DNA from: Volvox africanus
Lineage: Eukaryota > Chlorophyta > Chlorophyceae > Chlamydomonadales > Volvocaceae
Length of the DNA: 64,000 nt
Assembly (NCBI GenBank): GCA_030268105.1
Contig: BSDZ01000015.1
Span: forward strand, 2,693,501-2,757,500
Reading direction: 5' to 3'
Part shown: positions 25,601 through 37,300 of the stretch, piece after piece
Layout: every line of letters begins with the position of its first letter
How positions within the stretch are numbered: position 1 is the stretch's first letter
Position numbers and translations under genes: made by a program
The notes under the pieces: model-generated
The model's database searches: none
What the model saw: only the letters and a program-made list of their open reading frames with translations
What the model was told of the DNA's origin: nothing

Positions 25601-26104
25601 CGATCGAGCGTCATCGTTGTAAATATGTTTATATGTATGCTGCTGTTCCGTTGTGACCACCAGGCATCGACCATGTACAACCTGATTGCCATAAAGAATT
25701 GGGAAACGATGTCCATGGCACGGAACACCTTGTCACATAGGCAATTCATGCTTCTAAGTGGTAATGGCAAGCCACCCGAGCGATCGTTGGGTTGATACAC
25801 AAGCTGGTCGTGTGCCAGTGGTAATGACGCACCTTGCATGATGCCCAGAGATCCATTCGTTAAAGCTTAAAGGTGTAGAGTTGTAATTCGAGTTCCAATA
25901 TGATTTCAGTATATTTGCTTCATCATCGCCCACCACCCTGGCATGATTATGCGTCACGAACGGACACGAAGGACTTGCGGCGTGAGGTTCTTCACTAAGC
26001 ATGGGTATTGCTTAAACGAATATTAATTATTACCCAATATTGGCGCAATTGGCCAGCATCAAGAGTAGTGGTATCAGCAGGTACAGAGAAACCGCAGGGC
26101 ACAT
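20595..26104 (-). CDS. GT49-like (LARGE/B4GAT1-related) glycosyltransferase, copy A
   Basis: Eleven exons: 26104-26034, 25994-25833, 25753-25580, 25202-25088, 23593-23519, 23300-23032, 22922-22795, 22237-22066, 21642-21618, 21435-21241 and 20774-20595. They total 1566 bases, or 521 residues, and phases agree throughout. Residues 1-23 are a clear signal peptide (YLLIPLLLMLANCA). Family landmarks follow in order: TLDRIHMLEALCQSYMGPVS (about 125-145), YLMPTNAMRNVAM (247-259), the DVD metal-binding triad in SIMLDVDLSF (271-273), FNHTRW, YTQGFEPWGI (376-385), YDERFRGW (394-401) and VLPDVWAVHRPH (423-434). GT49 enzymes transfer glucuronic acid in the Golgi, so a Golgi-lumen UDP-sugar transferase is the likely role. 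The protein ends in a Cys-x3-ALPWWGG motif also seen in copy B. The first intron is only 39 bases. If that intron is wrong, translation could start at 26002 without the signal peptide. Confidence 0.78.
22571..22606. repeat. (CATACA)n microsatellite
   Basis: Six-base tandem repeat in an intron of the GT49-like copy A gene. Confidence 0.95.
23341..23450. repeat. (GCTAAT)n/(ATAATC)n AT-rich tandem repeat
   Basis: Imperfect hexamer and trimer repeats just inside the intron upstream of the DVD-motif exon of copy A. Confidence 0.9.
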
Positions 26105-28303
26105 AAATGCTTTATTTTAAGATGTAAATTTTGTAATAATTGTTTTGCATTATAATAATTCGAATCAAGGATAAGTTATATGCGCGTGTGCATGACGAGC
26201 CGTTTTTCGTGAGGACTGTTTATTTTTTGATTTTGCGAGGATGGATTAAAACCCATCTTTGGTGAATTCCGCATCAGAGAGAGTTAGGACTAGGACTTCG
26301 GTAATGACCGTACTGTTTACTGCTATCGTAGTGACGTAGCTGTATGTACGAAGCCGTGAGCTACGTACTTTCATGCTGTACATGATGGCGCAATAACGGA
26401 GTTTCTCCACGCGCCTGCCAACCGTGTTGATCACATTGTAAAAAATGTTTTGGATATTAATGTGTGAGCTCATAGATAGCGTCCGATAGGGCCTCAGTAA
26501 CGGGACCGAGGTACCGCGTAGGAGCATAATAGGTGGGCATGCAGGAACAGGGTGAGATTACTCTCGTTAATGTAATAATGTCTTCATTTACAGCTACATT
26601 GCGAGGATGCTTATCGTGAACACATCCATCCGCACTTGAGTCATCGCGATACCATCCAATTGAATTGCTGCAGAATAGAAACATTTCTACATAATTATTG
26701 TGTATAAACCCATATTAAAATTAAGCACGTTGATAGCAGCTTTGCCAAGTATCGTGCACATCTCGAACAGTCAGGGACACTTTCGCAGCTCGCTCGCCGT
26801 CCCCCGATGGAAGTGATCGTATCGCTATCCTCACCAGTGCGCGACGGAAACAACGTCGTTTGCTGAAGTATTTCTCACTCAAGTTAACCAAGCATCCCGA
26901 GATAGAAACACTAATTAGTGTTGGACATCGGTCGGTGGAGACTATGCATAATGGAGAAGCCAAGTGCGAGTACGATAGTAGTACTGCAATCTATTCTTAA
27001 ATTTATGTAGAGTCAGTGCGCTTTGCCAAGACCAGAGCAGTTATGTAACGAACTACGGAGTTGCTTCCCTGTCCGACTGCATGTCGCATCCTAACAATTA
27101 GGATCAAAAGTTTTCTGCAAAGACTATGTTACACGCTAGAGCCCAACCAGGGCGATAATAAACAATGGTGGGATGGAGAGGGTAAGGACTCGCCGAACTT
27201 TCAATTATTCGCGGCAGTCAGGGTCAGTACGGCAGGGTCCCGCTCTTTCAGCCCCGCTTTCAAATTTGGTAGCGTTCGGCCTCTCGTAGGCCGCTATTAT
27301 ATCTATCGAACATTTGGCTAGATTGTGGATTGCGAAATACAATTTGCTTAGAAAGTACGAGTTTGGAGCAAAGCACGATTTTGTCATCAACGAAAAAGTC
27401 TGTGGTCGGGGCAACCTTAAACCTGATATTGTGGCAGTATAGAACACGCCCGGACCGGGGACGCATTAGTACGTCACAGCCGTAGTCGCGCCCGAGATGC
27501 GGAAATCTTGCACAGTGCTCTTCTTCGCCTCTTTAAGATGACTCTTCCCACACCACTACTCGTGTATAACTAATAAACGCACGCTGGAATTTATTGGAGC
27601 TGCATTCTATTGTTCTCGTTCGCACTTGACGTTGAGGATCCTACTGTTCTGAGCGGAAGGAATGTGCCGAGGCAAATAAGGATGCGATGAGCACTGTACC
27701 GCGTGCGCGGCCGGTTTGGGCGAGTCTGTCAGACCCGATCGCCGCCGCGACCGTACAATAGCTCGTATCCGCCGCTAGGGAACTAAGCTAGCGTTACTCG
27801 TCTCAAAAGTACCTAACAAGGTAAGGCTCTTAGACCGTTATGTTAGTTTTCAAACGTTAGACTACTATCTGTTTTTATGTCCTAACTGTATGTTGGACCA
27901 ACTGCGACATTCTCGTGCTTTGTCACATTCCCTCAGTGACCGTGACAACGTTAAGACAGCTCACGCTATTCGATTGGGGCTTCGCATCCCCATTCTCAAG
28001 GGGCACCATAGAATTGCAGACATGATAAGGGACACTATTAGGTGCAACAACCAAGCATTTTACAGCTTACTCGTCAAAATCGTATTATACGCTGTTATTT
28101 CAAATGAATGTTATGGAAATAGCTTCAGGGAGGTCTCTTGGAGGCTCAGTGGCCAGCAGAAGGACGACAAATTTCGTTTTAACAGCAGAGACAGTAATAA
28201 AAGCATTGCTGCCGGCTACTCTCTGCTTTCCTGCTTTCATTCTCAGCATAGTAGTCATCCATATAGATTTGAGGAGTTTCTTTCGGGACAATTGACGACG
28301 CAG
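26105..28303. other. Divergent intergenic region between the two GT49-like genes
   Basis: It should contain the promoters of both genes. Its right end (28104-28295, plus) has an open frame with a basic segment followed by a hydrophobic stretch (ALLPATLCFPAFILSIVVIH). This frame runs in phase into the first recognised exon of copy B but is broken by a TGA at 28293. The minus-strand stretch 26527-26370, ending in a GTACGT donor, also looks weakly coding. No other gene is supported. Confidence 0.5.
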
Positions 28304-31300
28304 AGGTGTGTTGGTATATATCCTGGGATCTTTTTGTAACGATGCCATGCATGCGTTTCTACTTAATAATCCTGTATGGAAGTACCGTCTATCATTCTCT
28401 GTTTGGACTTCTTTCGTTCGCCCGTGCGAAACTGCGCGCAGCATGCGTATGCATCGCATTTGGTGGAGTAATCGCCGAGCAAAGTACCCCTTGGGCCTTT
28501 TCACGCATCTCAGCCTTAACCGAATACACGTAAGTCGCGGGCATGGCAAAACATCTCACGCTATCTCCGGTCAGGCACGCACATACATTCATCAGCAGGT
28601 GCGCACGCAAGGACAGATAGAGGCTGCTGATGAACGCAAGCAACATCGCAGCGCCTGAAGTCCGGTAGAAGTTTTTATCTTTGTTTTTATTGAACGAGAA
28701 AACTAAGCAAATGCCTAGAATGCTATTGTTTGTTATGGTTTGTTACCAGAGCGATCGAGCAGTATGGAGGCTCAAGGCTCTGAAAGTTCATAACGGCTAT
28801 CTGTCTGTTTAGGGAAATGGTTAGCACAAGTGTGCTGTATGCATGATCGTTAGATCGCTTCACCTGAGTTATTGATTACTTGCGCGTATTGTAACCCCCT
28901 GGACGGTCAACAAGCACTACATACTGATTTATCACGCTCATGACAGCAGGAAGCATACGATTCCACTTCGGGAATAGAACCCTTTATACGCACTTCCTGT
29001 AGTATGCTATGTACGCCGGACATTCCATCAGCACATGATACTCATTTTCGACTTCACCAGAGCTACGGATAAGGCATTTATGGTCCGAGCATGCCCTGCC
29101 ATCCGGACGATTAAGCTGTGCATGCAGGATAGCCCAACAACAGATACAGTTAGAAGCGGACCAGAACTGACCAGATCGTACGGTGCATCAACGGGGTGTA
29201 CTCCTTCAGGTGGCACGGTTCACCCATCCCTTGTTAACACATGCCGACACACCTTTTCACCCGGGTTGGCGATTTTCCAATAATACATACTCCATCTATC
29301 GTCTTAGACGATCATGTACGCTATAGTCAGTAGAAAAATACAGATGTTGATACGAACTCACGAGCGCGCGAGGAGTCAATTGAAGTCTTTGACTATCCAG
29401 CCCAGTGAACCCTAAGCCGATCTTTCAACTCCTCAATCCGATAAACCGCTAGCCTATAATTGGCCAGGTTATACACCTGCTCTTCAATATATACGTGACA
29501 ATTAGCAAATACATACGATCTATATCTAAACCTAATGCCTGGAGAACCCATAACAACTACATTTCCAAGAATCTACCCGCCCCAAATAAAGTCTGAATAG
29601 AACCGAGAGCTATATTTTCTCCTCTGGAAGAGCGCAAGATAGCTACGCATGATAGATACTGCCCGAGGCAACTAGCTTATTCCAAAATCCCAAAACTAAT
29701 TTGGCCCCAAAGACATGTATCCAGTCCTAGCCTAGCAACAATAGCTCTATCTCCCAACAGAAGACGATTATTGGTCACCACTTCAACGCCAGCAATGGTA
29801 ATATGAAGGAAATTCACTCTACATGTAATATCATCATACATGCATATCGTTCTCGAGGAAGTACCCTTCCTATTTGCCACCTTCAAGTTCAGGAGGAATG
29901 CCGTTAATGCGTATATCCCCCTCCTCCTCCCTCTCCTAAGTTGTGACCATTTTGAGCCAAATGCAATGATGAAGTAGCCCGTGGCGGTGAAGTTCATTGA
30001 TAAGAGGAAACATGCACGTGTTCGCTGTATGTAGCTCGGAACAGTTCATCAGTACAATACACAAAAGCCGCATCCCCCCTTTCCTGGATATTCCCAAGAT
30101 GCGTATGCAGCTTGCTAATCCTCACGTACTACTAATACAGAAACAGACGAATGTCTTAAAATTTTGGAAGCATTCGGACCAAGCATATAACTCTAGTGAT
30201 AGGCGTGCTATTAATTGGAGCAGTTCGTCCGTACGTTCGTCCGTGACCGTCCGTCCGTACGGAATGAAGGGAGCAAGCAAAAGAAGGCCATACACATTGG
30301 TTAGGGTGAACATCCAAAACTTCTGCCGTTATCAAGTTGACCCGTATACCAACAACGGTTGGTGTCGGCTTCGGCCTTGATGCCCGGACAAGGGCGGGGG
30401 CCCAGTATCTGAACGTGTGAGAGCTCAGATATCAGTAGCTTAGACACGAGGTTCAGGCGCACGCACACAGAGTGGCCAGAGTGCAGGCGCATGACGTGTT
30501 ATTTTTATATAATACGGGGACCCGAAGTTATGAGCCTCACCCCACGCACGAGGTAAGGCCGTTTTTCCCAGATAAAGGCATGGCAGACATCTTGGTGAGA
30601 ACACCGCCTACTGCTAGACCTCTATCACCAGTTTTAACCCTTTCGAAACCGCTATATAGACTTTCCATCACGGAGGCACTTGAATAGTTGTTACTAGCTA
30701 CAACCTCATTTGGCTCAACAGGAAGATCTATAATTTTTGCTGCTGATGAGCACGCACGTGCCTTGTAACCATCTGACTTCCTCCAATCCTGCCTGCCTTC
30801 ATTCTCAACAAACCGCTCGATGAAATCACAAAGCCTTTAGGGTCCATGTGCCCGAGACGTACCCTCCAGAGGGGGGAGAGTGTAGTAGTCGTACATGTAC
30901 GGCACACACCAGCACAATATGAAGGTGCAGAAGCACCCTGTCATCATATCGAGAGACCGTTGCGGCTCTCAACTACGACAATGCCCGTCAATGCACAGCC
31001 ATCTGAGACCCCTTGGCTGACTTTGGAACCCTGCTAACCATCGGCTGGGCTAATTAGCTCGGATTAAGTCTAACTAAGCCTAATGAGGTCTGCCTGGCCT
31101 GTCATGCCTGATTAGCCCAGCCAGTAGTTGGCAGGATAAGGTTGGGCACATTTTCAACTATCACACTTGATGTGCTGGTACGGGTAGACGGAAGTGGCTT
31201 GTACACAAGTACTTAGTAGAGTAGCCTGGCTACACATCCAAGCATAGTATTTGGGAGCAAATCGTCCCATTTCATCCCAGACTAAGATGATGCACTGGGA

Positions 31301-34300
31301 GAAGCTATGTGTGGGGTCTACGTTGGGATACTGGATGTTAACATCTGGAGGGGGGTGTTGCATCTCCTGTCCTATCCGCCTAAGCAAACAAAGGCCCAAT
31401 CGGTGTTGCATCTCTGTTATGTCCGCCTAAGCAAGCGTAAGCCCGATCGGAAGATGTCCGTACACAGTCCATCCCGGATAGACACCCCAGGATACCACAG
31501 GGGGATAGTTATTGTATACAACATCCTAAAACAGCCAACTGACTTAAGCCCTGTGAATCAAATCAAACCCTAGCTGGCAGCCCCAACAATTCAGTACGTG
31601 TGCCCAATAATGCATGGTGTTCTCTAACCCTCGGAGCTCTCTATAACACATGTCAGCCTAAGGGGCGGTATAACTAATAATAATGATGATGATAGTAATA
31701 ATAAATTCAACTGCACACAAATTGCCGAATTTCCATCTAGGTCTCTAGCTCTTTTCCAAACACTTCATTCGTTTGCTTAATCTTTCTGCCTCTTTCATTC
31801 TCCTCATCATAACAGATGCTCGAGGCGCAGTGTCGCAGCTATCCCAGGGGCCTTGTTGCGGCTGTTGTATGGGTACCTCTCGTTATGGACGCTAGGAAAC
31901 TCACAGAGGCATGGGAGGAGCAGCAACCCAATTCCCCAAAGCACCTCTCTCCTGCGCATTTGGCTACGCTTCGGACGGCCTCTGGCATGCTCAGCTCTCT
32001 TTTCCACAGAATGGAGCTATCTGGGGCTGATGGCATCTCGGACTGGGATGCCGGCACTAACAGTAGTGACATCACCAGCAGCGCGTGCACATTACGCCTC
32101 ATGTTGGTGTACGAGATGGTGGGGGACGGGCAGATGGCAGTTCTAATGCCGGTGAATGCACTGCGCAACATCGCCATGTTGGCAGTGGACACGCCACTGG
32201 CGGCCATGGTGGATGTGGACCTATCCTTCAGTTGGAGTTTGGCAGGACACGTTATGTCAAACAGGACAAGGTATGTACGTAGGCGTGTGTATGATACGAG
32301 TTGGCATCGGCTTCCTTGAAGCTGAGAGAAGGGTGGGGACCTCAATATCTGTACCATGTCAGTACTTTGGATATTGAGGTTTACAAGGCGCATCCCCAGT
32401 GGCCAAAGTGCAGGGCACATGAATTGAATTAGTTGGAGGTGTTAATTTTCGATACAAAAACTCTATAACTTGCGGGCGTGGTGTTGTGCGTCATGTCGTG
32501 CAGCGTGGGGGGGAGGTGCCTGCAAATTGTTGATCTTGACAGATTTGATAAGCAGCGCAGAAATAAATAAATATATATATATACATATATAATACAATAT
32601 ATAACATATGTATTAATATTATATGTTCTTCATATTTTATATAGTGCAAGCAATAGTGCTAGCTGGCAACTGGTTGCAGGTAGCGGAGCAGATGCGGCGC
32701 CTAATTTCCGTATTTTTGACCCTAAAGCACTTGGGGAATTACTAATGAAACCTCTACCTATTATGAATGCTTTGTCAGCAAAAGTTTGTTCCAGATGGTT
32801 AAGACTGTATTGAGACGTAGACTATCAGACATAAGGAAGCCTGACGTAATTACGAGAAAGTAGAGTTACATATTATCTGATAGTAAGGAGTCCGAATAGT
32901 TCGTTCTGGAGTCGGCACATATATTTGTGCGTATAGCACTACAAGCAGTACGAACGCGGGTCGATAGCTTACCGCCGAGTACAGCTACAACAGCGGGATT
33001 GTTGCTAGTATGGATCGCTATATCGAACTGATATACCATTTTATAACACGCCCCCTCGAGACATGCCTAGCAACAAGTGAAAGAAGATAATTCCAACCAG
33101 GGATTCTTCTTGAAACCGAAAAGCTAAAGCCAAACGAGTTCGCCCCAAACAAACTTAGAAAGCTTACTCGGCCAACCCCATCGCCGTAATGCACTTCTTA
33201 AACTTTATCTCTCCAAGTGCCTTGGTTAGCACATCTGCTACCATATCCTCCGTCGAACAGTGCGATAAGGCAAGGACTCGTTCTCGCACTAGATGATGTT
33301 GCACGTCGATGTGCTTAGAACGAACCGACATTATCGGGTTATTCCCAAGGCTCATCGATCCCTCAGAATCCGTTCGAATCTGAATAGCCTGTGTCCTCAG
33401 ACCCAAGTCTCTGGTCAGCTTGCGAAGCCAAAGTGCCTCCCGCACTGCAGCTGCCGTGGCCTGGTACTCTGCCTCCACTGTTGAAGCTGCCGACGTGCGC
33501 TGCAATTGGCTGTTCCAGCTGATAGCTGCGCCGTTTAGCAAGAATACGTAGCCAGTTGTGGACCTCCGAGTGGCTGGATCTCCAGCCCAGTCGGAATCAC
33601 TGTAGCCCACCATGGTGAGATCGCCATCTCCGTCATAGCATAATCCGAGCTCCTTGGTACCCGCCAGGTATCGCAGCACCCCCAAAGCCAAGCCCATGTG
33701 AACCTTAGATGGGTTGCCCATGAAGCGCGCCAGAACGCTCATTGCCTGCACGATATCCGGTCTTGTGCTCGTCGCCAGGTAGTTCAATTCGCCGACAAGC
33801 GCCCTGTACTTGGTGTTGTCTACGAGCTCCTTGTTGTTGTCTTCTGCTGGCAGGGCTCTAGTACCAGGAGGTAGTGGGGTCTTTCGAGGCTTTGCATTGA
33901 CGAGTTGATGTCGCTGCAGCAGCTCCTCAATGTAGCGTCGCTGCGATAGTTTTACCTCCCCGTGCGCTCCCCGGCTGATCTCCATGCCCAGGAAAACTTT
34001 TGCCTCTCCAAGATCTCGAATCTTGAAGGCTTGTCCGATTTCTGTTTTCACTCTCCTGATCATTGCCTCGTCTTCTGAGGTGATGATGATGTCGTCCACG
34101 TGCACCAGCAGGTAGACGATCTCCTTCTCGTCCTTTTTGATGAACAGTGCTGGGTCTGCTACTGACGGTTTGAACCCCAGCTTGTCCAGCTCCGCCGCTA
34201 GCTTCATATACCAGCAGCGTGGGGCCTGTTTCAGCCCGTAGATTGAGCGTAGAAGCCTGCATGCCTGCTCTGGATCTGCTGACTCGTAACCAGGCGGCTG

Positions 34301-37300
34301 CTGCATCCAGAGCTCCTCCTCTAGCTCCCCGTTCAGGAAAGCTGTTGAAACGTCTAGCTGATGGATCGGCATTGCTTTAGCCGCAGCCACCGCCAGGAGC
34401 ATACGAAGCGAAGCAAAACGCGAGGTTGGAGCAAAGAGCTCCCCATAATCAATCCCCGCCCGCTGCTCGTAGCCCTTCGCCACCAAACGTGCCTTGTAGC
34501 GCTCGATCTCACCATCCTCTGCACGTTTGACCTTATACACCCTCCGACAAGGCAGAATCCGCGCACCTGGCGGTGGTTTTGCTAGCTCCCAGGTCCCATT
34601 TGTGAGCTGTGCTGAGATTTCCTCATCCATGGCACTTCTCCATTCCTCAGCATATGGGCCGTCAGTGGCCTCCTGGTATGAAGCTGGCTCTGGTACTTCT
34701 TCTTCGATTGCAGCATTGATCCGCCCGAACGTAACCCTTCCGTTGGGCTCATGCCTCCATTCAATCAGTCGCTTTCGCTCACGTAGTGGATAGCGACGTT
34801 CCTGCATATTAACGTCTGCACCGTCGTTGTTGTGGTTTTGCTGCTGCACCGGCCCTTCGCCTGTCATAGCGTCTCCACCATTGCCTCCGCGGGACTGTGC
34901 TGTATTTTGCGTCCTGGGAAACTGTGCTGCTGGTATGCCTGCGTGCCTCTGTGGCGCCGCTGTCTGGCCGCTGCTGGTGGATGCACCATGGTTCACTTCA
35001 GCAGCTCCCTGGTCCATGTCGGTGTTGACCGGCGTATCTCCGCCGCCCCCTGGCGACGGAACGCCGCCAGACTCCTCGACATCCTCCTCGTCGGAATCCT
35101 CATAGCGATCTCCAACTGTTGACTCGTCGAACTTGACTGTCGAGTGGGTGCTGATGAGATTGTTGATCAAGATTCGGTACTGCCTCCCTTGCTCGTATCC
35201 AACCAGCACTCCTTTTTTACTCACGGGTTGCAGTTTGTTCCGCTTCTCCTTCTGCACGTGTGCATATGCGGTACTGCCGAAAACTCTCAGATGGCTTATG
35301 TCCGGCTTCACCCCCATGAACGCCTCATGGGGCGTTACTGATGCCCCCACGACCGGTGAAACGTTGCGCAAAAGATTTGCCGTAGCCATGGCTTCTGCCC
35401 AGAGCTTCTGCGGTAGTCCTGACTCCGCCAGCATTGCCCGGGTCTTCTCCAATAGGGTCCTATTGAGGCGCTCCGCCGCCCCATTCTGCTCCGGCGAATA
35501 CCCAACGGTCGTACCATGGATAATCCCTTTTTCGCCGAAGTAGGCGCTCATGGCTGAGTTAAGGAACTCAGTCCCACGATCCGTGCATGCCTCCTTCACG
35601 CGACGGCCAGTCATATTCTCCAGCGCCTCGATCATTGTCTTGACCTTCTTTCGAACTGCGTCCTTGGTCTCCGTGAACGCAACAGTAGAAAATCCCGTGC
35701 AGTCGTCCAGCAATGTAGTAACGTACCGGGATCCACCTATCAAAGTCTCAGGCATAGGTCCACAGACGTCCAGGTGTATCAGGCCCAGAGGTTTCGCCGC
35801 CTTGTGTCCAGTGGACGGGAATGGTCCACGTGTTTGCTTTGCATAAATGCAGGGCTCGCAGATCCGCGACCTGGCTGCTTCCAGACTCGTGTGATCCAAA
35901 TCCATGCCGGTTACCATGTGTTCCCGGCACATACGTTCCAGGCTCTTGTAGCCCAGATGCCCCAAGCGCCGATGCCACAGTGCTGCCTTCAAGCCTTCTG
36001 ACCCGACCGCCGCACATGAGCGGCATTTCTTGGCTAAACGCCCTGCTGTGTGATGGCGAACAACATAGAGGCGTCCCACTTTGTCTGCGCGTAGGATCGT
36101 CCTCCCCTTTGCTTGCACGAGTGCTTTGTTGTGGCCCAGCTGAATGGTGGCGCCACGCTCATCAAAGATCCCTGCTGAGATCAACTTCACTGTCGCCTTG
36201 GGCACCACATAGACGTTCTTGAGCTCAATTTGCAGCCCCTTGACGGTGTTACTCCACATGGTGTAACGGCCCACGTGGGTCGGCTTATACTTGGAGCCAT
36301 CGTAGCCAACCACCGTGAACATTTCTTCTGGCTGCACAGCTCTCACGTCCTCCAGCTCTGTCGCGTCGTAGGTGATATGCCATTCTGACGCTGAGTCCAG
36401 GTGCCAGGCGTTCGACCGCGACTCGTTTCCAACTGCATACGCCATTTTTGTGGGCTCCCTGCGCTGAAGGTTGCCCCCGCCGCGTCCATAATTTTGTTGT
36501 TGGTCTGCCAGGCGCTTCTTGCATACTCCGATAAAATGCCCTGGCTTGCCGCAGTAATGACAGATAGCGTTTGACTTGCTCCTCTGCTTACTTTGTTGAT
36601 TACGGCCTGTAGAGCTTGCGTTGCCACCACTTCGGTGTGTGATGTATGCGGATGATGACTCCCTGTTGTCATCGTCCGGTATCACATATGCCATGAGTCG
36701 CGCGACCACTTGCAAGAAGTCCAGCTCTCCTTCACGCATTGTCAGGGCTGTTGTTACCACATGATACTTGCTCGGAAGTCCTTTGATGACAATTGTAGAG
36801 AGCTCCGTGTCTGCGACTGCGTGTCCCACATCCAGCAAGTCCGACTGTAGCTGTCGCGCGCGGCTGATATAAATTGGCAGCTCCTCTCCATTAGCCATTT
36901 TAAAATCACTTAGCTCCTGTCGTAGTGCTACCTTTCTCGTGTTGCAGGTTGATGCGAACGTAGCCGCCAAAGCGTCCCAGGCGGCCTTCGCATTTGCCGC
37001 CCGAACAATTGTTTGGAGGTGATGGTTCTTTACGTTCTTGGCCATCACACTCTTGACCTTGTCGGAGATGATGACATCCGCCTCTGCAATTGGTGCTTGT
37101 AGCAGGGCGCGACTGTATCCAAGCTCCGCGCACAACAATTGGAATCGTAGTTTCCAAGTTGAGTAGTTGTGTAGGTCCAGCGGCTCGTCCAGCCTATCCT
37201 TTCCCATTGTGAAGACCTATAAACGCGAAGATCAACACTAGAATGGGCAAAAGATGTCAGGCTCCGCGGTCAACGATGACCGGGGCTCATAACCTATTGA

